DNA of 16,297 nt from an uncultured Prevotella sp. (GTDB taxonomy: Bacteria > Bacteroidota > Bacteroidia > Bacteroidales > Bacteroidaceae): positions 1 to 16,297 of the forward strand of contig USHW01000047.1 in NCBI GenBank assembly GCA_900554545.1, written 5' to 3'. Under the pieces are notes generated by a model. It was not told where the DNA came from. It searched no databases and saw only the letters and a program-made list of their open reading frames with translations. The position numbers were made by a program, and so were the translations under genes. This document shows, piece after piece, positions 6,857-15,500 of the stretch (the first letter of the stretch is position 1; each line of letters starts with the position of its first letter).

Positions 6857-8093
6857 CAGGATGGAGAAAGTTTGCAGTTTCTGCGGACGCAGCGAGAAGG
6901 ATGTAAAGCTGCTCATTACCGGGCTTACCGGATATATATGCGAAGACTGCGCCGCGCAGGCATACGAGATTGTGAAGTCTACCGGTGTGCTTGACGAAGG
7001 GCCGCGCAGGCAGAACAAGAAGTTCAAGCCCAAGAGGGTTCCGAAGCCGCAGGAGATAAAAGAATATCTCGACCAGTACGTCATAGGGCAGGACGACGCA
7101 AAGCGTTGCCTGGCCGTGTCGGTGTACAACCACTACAAGAGGTTGCAGCAACCCGTTGACGACAACGGCGTGGAGATAGAGAAGAGCAATATAATAATGG
7201 TGGGCAGCACCGGCACGGGCAAGACATTGATGGCCCGCACGATAGCGAAGCTGCTCGATGTGCCGTTCACCATAGTGGATGCGACGGTGTTCACCGAGGC
7301 CGGTTATGTAGGCGAAGACGTTGAGAGCATACTTAGCCGCCTGCTTCAAGTGGCCGATTACGACGTGGAGGCCGCACAACGGGGCATCGTCTTCATCGAC
7401 GAAATAGACAAGATAGCACGTAAGAGCGACAATCCTTCAATCACGCGCGACGTCAGCGGCGAAGGCGTGCAGCAGGGTTTGCTGAAACTCTTGGAGGGAA
7501 CGATGGTGAATGTGCCGCCGCAGGGTGGCCGCAAGCATCCCGACCAGGAGTATATCCACGTGGACACGAAGAACATCCTCTTCATCTGCGGCGGTGCGTT
7601 CGACGGAATAGAGCGTAAAATCGCCCAGAGGATGAACACCCATGTGGTGGGTTACAACTCCGTGCAGAACGTGCGCAACATAGACAAGAACGACCTGATG
7701 AAATACATCCTGCCGCAAGACCTCAAGTCTTTCGGACTGATACCTGAAATCATCGGCCGCCTGCCTGTGCTCACATATCTCAATCCTTTGGACAGGAACG
7801 CGCTGCGCTCCATCCTCGTAGAGCCTAAGAACTCAATCGTAAAGCAGTACAAGAAGCTGTTTGAGATGGATGGAATAAAGCTTGAATTCACCGACGACGC
7901 ACTTGAATTCATAGTAGACAAGGCAATGGAATACAAGCTCGGGGCGCGCGGACTGCGTTCAATCGTTGAGAGTGTGATGATGGATGCCATGTTCGAAGTC
8001 CCCTCAAAGAAGGTGGAGACGTTCGAAGTTACTCTCGACTACGCCCGGCAGCAGCTTGAAAAGGCGCATTTCCACAAGCTTGAAAGCGCTTGA
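6840..8093 (+). CDS. clpX: ClpX, AAA+ unfoldase subunit of ClpXP
   Basis: ATP-driven hexameric unfoldase that recognises and threads substrates into ClpP; 417 residues from the ATG at 6840. A zinc-binding domain has Cys12, Cys15, Cys34 and Cys37. Walker A is GSTGTGKT (122–129), the GYVG pore loop is at 155–158, Walker B is IVFIDE (183–188), the RKH loop is at 231–233, and the sensor-2 GAR is at 368–370. The ClpP-docking loop, Ile-Gly-Phe in E. coli, aligns with Val270-Gly271-Tyr272. The start is ambiguous: ATG 6840 overlaps clpP by 17 bases and puts 11 residues before the first zinc Cys, while ATG 6861 follows the clpP stop by four bases and leaves four. Both are plausible. It is the middle gene of the probable clpP–clpX–recQ operon. 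Confidence 0.97.
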   Translation: MAGRNNRMEKVCSFCGRSEKDVKLLITGLTGYICEDCAAQAYEIVKSTGVLDEGPRRQNKKFKPKRVPKPQEIKEYLDQYVIGQDDAKRCLAVSVYNHYKRLQQPVDDNGVEIEKSNIIMVGSTGTGKTLMARTIAKLLDVPFTIVDATVFTEAGYVGEDVESILSRLLQVADYDVEAAQRGIVFIDEIDKIARKSDNPSITRDVSGEGVQQGLLKLLEGTMVNVPPQGGRKHPDQEYIHVDTKNILFICGGAFDGIERKIAQRMNTHVVGYNSVQNVRNIDKNDLMKYILPQDLKSFGLIPEIIGRLPVLTYLNPLDRNALRSILVEPKNSIVKQYKKLFEMDGIKLEFTDDALEFIVDKAMEYKLGARGLRSIVESVMMDAMFEVPSKKVETFEVTLDYARQQLEKAHFHKLESA

Positions 8094-8142
8094 GCCGAGC
8101 CGTTTTGCACACTAACATTATAAAAGTTACTCTGTTTGTTGT

Positions 8143-10320
8143 ATGAATCATGACGTTAATCTGATAGAGAAACTGAAGCAGTATTTCGGCTTCGACAAGT
8201 TCAAAGGCAACCAGGAGGCAATCATCCGCAATCTGCTTGACGGCAAAGACACGTTCGTCCTCATGCCGACAGGCGGCGGAAAGTCGTTGTGTTATCAGCT
8301 CCCGTCGCTCATCATGGACGGCACGGCAATCGTCATCTCGCCGCTTATCGCCTTGATGAAGAACCAGGTCGATGTGATTAACGGCATGACGGAGACCGAC
8401 GGGGTGGCGCATTATTTGAACTCGTCTCTCAACAAGTCGGCCATCGACCGTGTCAAGGCAGACATTCTCGAAGGCAAGACGAAGCTGCTGTATGTGGCTC
8501 CCGAGTCGCTTACAAAGGAAGACAACGTTGATTTCCTGCGTGGTGTGAAAATCTCGTTTTACGCCGTTGACGAGGCCCATTGCATCTCGGAGTGGGGTCA
8601 TGACTTCCGTCCGGAGTACCGGCGGATACGCCCCATCATCAACGAAATAGGCAACGCGCCTGTAATCGCGCTTACGGCTACGGCCACGGACAAGGTGCGC
8701 ACCGACATAAAGAAGAGCCTCGGAATACTTGACGCGACAGAATATAAAAGCTCGTTCAACCGTCCCAACCTTTATTATGAGGTGCGTCATAAGACCAAGG
8801 ACATTGACAAGCAGATTGTGAAGTTCATCAAGCAGAACGCCGGAAAAAGCGGAATAATATATTGTCTGTCGCGAAAGAAGGTGGAGGAACTTGCCGCCGT
8901 GCTGCGCGCCAACGACATAAAGGCCGCCGCCTACCATGCCGGGCTTGACTCGGGGACGCGCTCCGCCACGCAGGATGACTTCCTCATGGAGCGTATCGAC
9001 GTGATAGTTGCAACCATTGCGTTCGGCATGGGCATCGACAAGCCTGACGTCCGTTTCGTAATCCATTATGACATTCCGAAGAGCTTGGAGGGCTATTACC
9101 AGGAGACCGGGCGTGCCGGACGCGACGGCGGCGAAGGAAAGTGCATCGCTTTCTACTCATATAAGGACCTGAAGAAGCTGGAGAAGTTCATGGAAGGCAA
9201 GCCTGTGGCCGAACAGGACATAGGCCGCCAGTTGTTGCAGGAAACTGCGGCTTATGCCGAGTCGTCTGTATGCAGACGCAAGATGCTGCTGCATTATTTC
9301 GGCGAAGAGTATGAAAATGACAACTGCGGCAATTGCGACAACTGCCTGCACCCCAAGACCAAGGTTGAAGGAAAGGACGCATTGCTGGTTGTCCTGAACG
9401 CCATCGCCGCCGTGAAAGAAGACTTCCGCACGGATTACATAATAGATTTCGTTAAGGGAAAGGACACCAACGACATCGTGGCTCACAAGCATGACAAGCT
9501 TGAAGAGTTCGGCTCCGGCGAGGACATGGACGAGAAGTTGTGGAATCCGGTGATACGTCAGGCGCTCATAGCAGGCTTCCTCAAGAAGGATGTTGAGAAC
9601 TACGGAATTTTGAAGCTCACGTCTGCCGGCAAGAAATTCAGGAAGAAGCCGGAGTCGTTCATGATTGTCCTCGACAATGAATTCAGCGAGGATGACGAGG
9701 ACGACGAGGGCGGTAGCGGAAGCTCGGCGCTCGACCCGGCACTTTACTCCATGCTGAAGGACTTGCGAAAGAAGATAAGCAAGAACCTGCAACTGCCTCC
9801 ATACGTTATATTCCAGGATGTTTCGCTTGAGCAGATGGCCACCGTCTATCCTGTGACACTTGACGATTTGCAGAACATACAGGGCGTAGGCGCAGGCAAG
9901 GCGCGTCGCTACGGCAAGGAGTTTGTGGCCTTGATAAAGAAGTACTGCGACGAAAACGAAATTGAACGTCCCGAGGACTTGCGTGTAAGGACTGTGGCAA
10001 AGAAGTCTGTATTGAAGGTGAAAATCATACAGAGCATCGACCGCCAGGTTGCTCTTGACGACATAGCGGAGGCGCAGGGCATAGATTTCGACATGCTGCT
10101 GGACGAGGTTGAGGCCATCGTTTACAGCGGAACGAAAATCAATATCGACTATTTCCTTGAGGAAGTGATGGACGACGACCATATCGACGACATATACGAG
10201 TACTTTAAGGAAAGCGACACCGACGACCTTGAGACAGCCCTTGACGAGCTTGGCGGCGACTATCCTGAAGAAGAAGTAAGGCTGGTGCGCATCAAGTTCA
10301 TGTCAGACATGGGTAACTGA
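8143..10320 (+). CDS. recQ: ATP-dependent DNA helicase RecQ
   Basis: 3′–5′ superfamily 2 DNA helicase for recombination and replication-fork repair, 725 residues. It shows Walker A PTGGGKS (42–48), the DEAH box (143–146), motif VI QETGRAGRDG (320–329), and the RecQ zinc cysteines Cys377, Cys395, Cys398 and Cys401. An RQC winged-helix region follows. A very acidic linker at about 505–521 (SEDDEDDEGG) separates it from an HRDC-like domain (about 523–605). A further C-terminal extension of about 115 residues contains a helix-turn-helix-like stretch and an acidic tail. This extension is, to my knowledge, usual in Bacteroidetes RecQ and absent from E. coli RecQ. It lies 49 bases after clpX and is likely cotranscribed. 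The ATG at 8143 gives a normal start. Confidence 0.96.
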   Translation: MNHDVNLIEKLKQYFGFDKFKGNQEAIIRNLLDGKDTFVLMPTGGGKSLCYQLPSLIMDGTAIVISPLIALMKNQVDVINGMTETDGVAHYLNSSLNKSAIDRVKADILEGKTKLLYVAPESLTKEDNVDFLRGVKISFYAVDEAHCISEWGHDFRPEYRRIRPIINEIGNAPVIALTATATDKVRTDIKKSLGILDATEYKSSFNRPNLYYEVRHKTKDIDKQIVKFIKQNAGKSGIIYCLSRKKVEELAAVLRANDIKAAAYHAGLDSGTRSATQDDFLMERIDVIVATIAFGMGIDKPDVRFVIHYDIPKSLEGYYQETGRAGRDGGEGKCIAFYSYKDLKKLEKFMEGKPVAEQDIGRQLLQETAAYAESSVCRRKMLLHYFGEEYENDNCGNCDNCLHPKTKVEGKDALLVVLNAIAAVKEDFRTDYIIDFVKGKDTNDIVAHKHDKLEEFGSGEDMDEKLWNPVIRQALIAGFLKKDVENYGILKLTSAGKKFRKKPESFMIVLDNEFSEDDEDDEGGSGSSALDPALYSMLKDLRKKISKNLQLPPYVIFQDVSLEQMATVYPVTLDDLQNIQGVGAGKARRYGKEFVALIKKYCDENEIERPEDLRVRTVAKKSVLKVKIIQSIDRQVALDDIAEAQGIDFDMLLDEVEAIVYSGTKINIDYFLEEVMDDDHIDDIYEYFKESDTDDLETALDELGGDYPEEEVRLVRIKFMSDMGN

Positions 10321-10357
10321 TATTGGCTCCGGCAGTGAGGGCCGGGTGCTGTCCTTT

Positions 10358-10398
10358 TATGGTTTTCAGGCACATAAAGGCTTGAAAACCATATTTTT
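10358..10398 (+). terminator. Rho-independent terminator after recQ
   Basis: ATGGTTTTCAGGC (10359–10371) pairs with GCTTGAAAACCAT (10380–10392) at 12 of 13 positions, extended by one T–A pair. The loop is 8 bases and T5 follows at 10394–10398. It probably ends the clpP–clpX–recQ transcript. Confidence 0.75.
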
Positions 10399-10434
10399 AT
10401 GCGTTTCACGATGTCAAAATATTGCAAAATACAT

Positions 10435-10442
10435 TATATTTG
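10435..10442 (+). promoter_or_regulatory. Promoter −7 box of the pectate lyase gene
   Basis: TATATTTG followed by CAGG fits TAnnTTTG exactly. The upstream box is poor. The predicted leader before the ATG at 10568 is about 120 bases. Confidence 0.55.
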
Positions 10443-10449
10443 CAGGCGG

Positions 10450-10504
10450 AAACGGCATCTGTGTCGACGCATTTTGTGCATTTTTGCCGTCAAAGATGCC
10501 GTTT
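10450..10504 (+). promoter_or_regulatory. Stem-loop in the pectate lyase leader
   Basis: AAACGGCATCT (10450–10460) and AGATGCCGTTT (10494–10504) are perfect 11-bp inverted arms enclosing 33 bases. The motif GACGCATTT occurs once inside the loop and again just after the stem. It starts within about ten bases of the predicted transcription start, so it would form the 5′ end of the mRNA. It matches no riboswitch class that I recognise. Confidence 0.45.
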
Positions 10505-10567
10505 GACGCATTTGGGGAAACTGGAAACAAGCTTTTAAACTAATAATTAAAACAAATTGAAACTACT

Positions 10568-12130
10568 ATGAAAATGATTACCGAAACGGTTTCAGGCATG
10601 GCTGTGTCATGTCTGGAGAAAGTCTGCATTGCTGTTTTCATGCTCTGCGTGACGGTTTCCGCTGCCACGGCGCAGGTCGTGGACGGGCGCAACTTCGGCA
10701 TCGACGGATTCGCCGCCATGTCCGGTCAGCCGGGCACCGACCATTATCTTGAAGGCGGCACTACGGGCGGTGCCGGCGGCAAGGTGGTTTACGCAGGGAC
10801 GTTCCAGCAGCTGAAGGCCTACCTGCAGGCGGAGTCGCCATACGTAATCCTTGTCGACAAGGACATGGACACCGGCATCAAATGCTGGGTTGACGACCTG
10901 TCAACCGGCCATCTGTGCGACAGGCAGGACGGTTCGCAGGGCGTAGAGACCACTTACGGCGAGCGTGTCATGATAGCGTCTGACAAGACTTTGGTAGGCA
11001 TTGCCGACCCGGCTACGGGCGAGGCTCCGCTGTTTTCGCGCATCTCGTTCGTGATGCAGCGTTCGAGCAACGTCATCATACGCAACTGCAGGTTCACTAT
11101 GGCAGGCGTGCCTATACTCAAGTCGGGCGAGAACAAGATTGTTGCCTACCGCGACGGGAAGCAAAAGGAAGTGGGCGACCCTGACTGCATGAGCATCCTG
11201 GCCGACGAGAACAGCGCCAAGACCGACTGGGGCGGACACGTCTGGATTGACCATTGCGAGTTTTTCAACGGCAATGCGGCGGACAAGGACCGTTATGACG
11301 GGTTGCTTGACTGCAAGAACAACGTGCAGTGGATGACGTTCAGCTACAATCACTTTCATCATCATGACAAGGCCTGCCTGTTCGGCAAGGGTGACAGCGA
11401 CGTGTTTGACGGGTGCCGCACCATCTCCATGCACCACAACTGGTTCGACAACATTGCCGGTTCGCGCCTTCCGCTGCAAAGGGGCGGTTACCTGCATTAC
11501 TTCAACAACTACATGGTTGGCAGCGAGGATGGCTGGGACGTGCGTTCAAAAGCCGTCGGCTACATCCAGGCATGCTACTTCAAGGACAGCAAGGCTCCCG
11601 TCCGTTCCGACCGTGAAGGCTCGTTGAACATCGACAAGACAGAAGGCTATGGCGTGACATACGAGAACTGCCGGCAGCTGATGGAGGGCTACGCCAACAT
11701 CGACGGGACTAAGGCAGACAAGTCGCTGACGGTGAATTATACCGACTGGACGCCGGAAAAGACCGACGGCGGATACTTTGTGAACACTCTCGACAAGACC
11801 GCCGACGTGCCCGGAACCGTGCAAAAGTATGCCGGGGCGGGGAAAATAGAGATATGGACGGCTTATGCCGACGCGGTGCCTGCCGAGGATATTGACGAAT
11901 ACGCGGCGGCGATAAAGGACAACCCGACGGAGCCTACGTATGACGCGAACGGCGACAAGATAACCGGCATATCCGCAGACGTGGCGCAGGTTGAGGCCGG
12001 CGGTGCCGTCGCCATGCAGTATTATTCGCTCGGGGGAGTGCGTCTTGACGCCCCGGCGGTGGGCATCTGTATAAAGAAAAGCGTTGACGGCAAAGGCCGT
12101 CTGAGCGCGATGAAGGTTATGGTAAAGTGA
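10568..12130 (+). CDS. Secreted pectate lyase, polysaccharide lyase family 1
   Basis: Predicted to cleave polygalacturonate by β-elimination outside the cell. An N-terminal signal peptide ends at SAATA/Q36. The parallel β-helix catalytic region (about 37–400) shows the PL1 motifs: VWIDH at 225–229, the calcium-binding stretch DGLLD at 244–248, NHFHHHDK at 261–268, and R300-x-P-x-x-R305 in GSRLPLQRGGYLHYFNNY, where Arg300 is the expected catalytic base. The last 55 residues (from about ITGISAD, 465–520) form a small β-rich domain with YYSLGGVRLDAP and a final KVMVK. This resembles the C-terminal sorting domains that Prevotella uses for T9SS or surface export. No SusC/SusD pair or other pectin gene is adjacent. 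The leader contains a stem-loop. The family call is firm; exact substrate preference is not. Confidence 0.9.
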   Translation: MKMITETVSGMAVSCLEKVCIAVFMLCVTVSAATAQVVDGRNFGIDGFAAMSGQPGTDHYLEGGTTGGAGGKVVYAGTFQQLKAYLQAESPYVILVDKDMDTGIKCWVDDLSTGHLCDRQDGSQGVETTYGERVMIASDKTLVGIADPATGEAPLFSRISFVMQRSSNVIIRNCRFTMAGVPILKSGENKIVAYRDGKQKEVGDPDCMSILADENSAKTDWGGHVWIDHCEFFNGNAADKDRYDGLLDCKNNVQWMTFSYNHFHHHDKACLFGKGDSDVFDGCRTISMHHNWFDNIAGSRLPLQRGGYLHYFNNYMVGSEDGWDVRSKAVGYIQACYFKDSKAPVRSDREGSLNIDKTEGYGVTYENCRQLMEGYANIDGTKADKSLTVNYTDWTPEKTDGGYFVNTLDKTADVPGTVQKYAGAGKIEIWTAYADAVPAEDIDEYAAAIKDNPTEPTYDANGDKITGISADVAQVEAGGAVAMQYYSLGGVRLDAPAVGICIKKSVDGKGRLSAMKVMVK

Positions 12131-12163
12131 TGCCGAGGCGAAGTTTGCGCCCACGCATTTTCC

Positions 12164-12239
12164 GAAAGGCCGCATTTCACATGCTGAAATGCGGCCTTTC
12201 AGCGTGTAAGAGGCCGTATTTTGCAGCGTAAAATGCGGC
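12164..12239. repeat. GGCC-type hairpin repeat, copy 3, and likely terminator of the pectate lyase gene
   Basis: GAAAGGCCGCATTTCA (12164–12179) pairs perfectly over 16 bp with TGAAATGCGGCCTTTC (12185–12200) around a 5-base loop. The linker AGCGTGTAA and a second, shorter hairpin follow, GCCGTATTTT with AAAATGCGGC (9 of 10). The layout matches the other two copies. It starts 33 bases after the stop codon, so it can also end transcription. From 12240 to 12470 I see only AT-rich DNA with no gene. Confidence 0.75.
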
Positions 12240-12472
12240 ATATTGCCAACGTGTTGATTGTCAGTCGGTTACGCGGTTGCCCGACGAGGCTTTAGCGTAG
12301 CCCTGTTAGTGTGCTGCCACCTGCTGCCTGACGCAAGCCGGAACGCTGCTAATGTTTATTAAATTTAAGTATTTGCATACGCGTTGTGCGTGTTGATAAT
12401 TTGTCCGAATATGGCGCATGATGGTTATAAAAAGATTTTTCTACGTATTTTGTGTAAAAATATATAATTTAA

Positions 12473-12504
12473 TTTGCATTTATACTTTCAATTGCTTATA
12501 TTTG
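12473..12504 (+). promoter_or_regulatory. Strong Bacteroidetes-type promoter of the surface-protein gene
   Basis: TTTG (12473–12476), a 20-base spacer and TATATTTG (12497–12504) followed by CAG fit the consensus in every position. The ATG at 12534 lies about 20–25 bases after the predicted transcription start. Confidence 0.75.
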
Positions 12505-12533
12505 CAGAGTGTCTAATTTAATAAATTTTTACT

Positions 12534-15500
12534 ATGAAACATCTGTTCATCTACATTTTGTGCGCTTTTATGTGCTGTGGCGCATACGCACAAAGCACTA
12601 TGACTTCACCCCCTCCTGCGGGTGTTAAGATGAAGGCATTGAAGGCCGCCGAGGCCCGCATCACCGGCAGGCCCGGCCTGCTTCAGAAACTTCAGAAGCA
12701 GCAGATGGCTGCAAAATCCGTGCGCAGCGACGACGGCAAGCTGTATGCCGGCCTGCGCCGCATGGGCCGGCCCATGCGCGTGGCCGCCGTGAAAGCTCCT
12801 GCGGCAGCCCCCGTGGCTGACGACATGGCGCGCATCACGGTAAATGTTGAGAGCGACTGGGGCGACGGTTCCGGCTACCAGATGCTGCTGGATGCCGACT
12901 GTACGATACTCGATTTGCAGTATGTCGACGAAATTTTCGCCGAGTCGGAATACATGCTTCCCGAGAATGCCGGTATGTTTGAGAACTGGCTGGTAGCAGG
13001 CCAGACGGCTTCCGTTGACATCCCGGCCGGCAAATATGATTACGTAGTGTTCAATCCCACGCCTTCGGACAATACATATTATATAGCCAATGGCGAGTCG
13101 TCGGGAGACGCATACGAGTTCAAGGGCGGTTGTGAATACGTGTTCACCATAACGGTTGGAATGAGTGGCGACAATGTTGCGATTACCAGCAATTCGCCCG
13201 TAAGCATCGGCGTGAGCGGCATCACGGCGCCCGTTTCGGGTGAAGGCCTCACCGCCGCAGAGACCGTTACGGCCACGATATTCAACAATGGTACGGAAGC
13301 CGTGTCATCGTTTACAGCCACGCTGACAGTAGACGGAGGCACGCCCGTCGCCGAGACTGTGAGCCAGGAGATAGCGCCGGGCGCAACACTCGACTACACA
13401 TTCACCGCCACGGCCGACCTTTCGGCTCCCGGCATGCACACCGTCACCGTGGCCGTTGACCATGAGGACGACGCGCTGGCCGGCGACAACACCTTTACCG
13501 CAAAGGTGAACCATGTCGCCCCCATACCCGCTCCATACACATGCAGCTTTGACGAGGAAGCCGACGTAGACGAATGGACAACGGTGGACGGCAACATGGA
13601 CGGCGATACGTGGAACATACAGTTCACGGAGGGATATGCCCAGATAATTTACAACGCATACATGGCGTTGGACGACTATCTCGTAACCGTCAACCCGATA
13701 GCCCTCAAGGCCGGAACCAACAAGGTGGTGATAGACTACAACGCCCAGAGCGATGGCTATTATGAGAGTTTCGAGGTGCTTTACGGCAAGACCTCAAACG
13801 TTGAAGACATGACTGTCCTCAGGACTGTTGATGACTTTGCAATGTCAGAGAACGGTTACGTGCTGCCCGTTAACTTCGATATTGAAGAGGATGGGGCATA
13901 CTTTTTCGCGATACACGCTACGTCGGAAGCCGACCAGATGGGCATCCTCATCAACAGCGTTGAAATATCGGAAGGCGCATATAAAGGCACGCCCGACCTT
14001 GTAATAGACAAGGTTCAGATGCCGCTTTCGAGCTGCTCGCTTGGCGATGGAGAAAAAGTCGTTGTGGTAGTGTCGAACAACGGTACCGCTGATGCAAAGG
14101 GCTTTACGCTGGCGTACACCGTCAACGGCGGTCAGGAGACTTCCCGGGAATGCGCTGACGTTGCAGTGCCTGCTGGCGGCAGCGTGGAGGTTGAACTCGC
14201 AGGCTTCGACTTCTCCGGGGAAGGCAAGTACACCGTAGCCGTCGAGATAACCGACGTGACGCCCGCCGACGGACAGAATGAAGAGACCGTAACCGACAAC
14301 AACAGCGCCGAGGGCACAGTGACACACTATACCCCGACCGACGTGCCGTTTACCGTTGTCTTCTCTGACCCCGACCAGCGTGACGAATGGGCAAGCGACG
14401 AGTCGTGGGTATATGACGGAGATTATAACTTCGGAATGTACTGCGTTGGCACGACTCCGCTCGTTTCGCGTGGCGTCAACCTTGAGGCCGGCAAGAGATA
14501 CCGCATCTCTTACAACTACATGGCCGGCATGTATTACTTCTTCTTCGTCGTTTATGACAGTTATGACATCGTGGTGGGCAAGGACGGTGCGCCGCTGTCT
14601 GACTGGGAGACGGTAGCGTCGTTCACCGATGTTTATACCAATGACGCTTTCGCCGACAACGATGTAACCTTCACCGTGCCTGCTGACGGCGTTTATTCCA
14701 TCGGCTTCAAGCAGGATGTGCCGCAAGGAGTGTTCACGCTCGCAAGCGTAAGCGTTACCGAAGTGACATCGTATGACGTGACCCTGAGCAGCGTGACGGG
14801 TCTGCCGTCGATGCTGCCGAAGGCTCAGGCCGAGGGTATGGAGATAGCCGTACCGGTGAAGAACAACGGTGCCGAAAGCGTATCGGGTACGGTAAGCGTG
14901 ACGTTCAACGGCACAGCCGTAGGTTCGGCTGCATTCACTGGCCTTGCTCCCGACGCAACCGAGACGGTCAGCGTGCCTGTTGTGGCACAGGGCCTTGAGG
15001 CCGGCAGCGTATCGGTAGAGGTTGAGGCCGTAATCGACGGACAGGAAGACAGCAACCCGGCAGACAATTCCGTGACAGCCGGACTTGAAATAACCGACAA
15101 GGTTTACGCTTACGACTACGTTACGGATGATATGTATAACGAGATGTACGCCATCGGCGTACAGGACGGTAGCGCGGCTACTGCGGGCATACCGTTCCTC
15201 ATCAATGCCGAGACCACGCTTGAAGGCGTGTCGGTAGGCTGGGGCGTGGCCGACGGCCAGCAGATAGGACTGTGCGTTTACAAGTGGGATCCTACGGCAA
15301 TATACCAGGATGGTGTAATCGAAGTGGGCGATGAAGTGTACACGACCACAGCCGACCAGGGCACCAGCACGGAGCAGGTGGACTATCTGTTTGACGAGCC
15401 TGTGACGCTTGAGCCGGGCTATTACTTCATCGGTGTGACTTATGCCGGATACGCATTGGCTGTTGACAATGTAGCTCCTGGCCAGCTCTACTTGCTCGAC

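Noticed and set aside
12240..12470. Interval before the surface-protein promoter searched for a small gene or riboswitch
   Set aside because: No frame with convincing start and length, and no conserved RNA pattern that I recognise.
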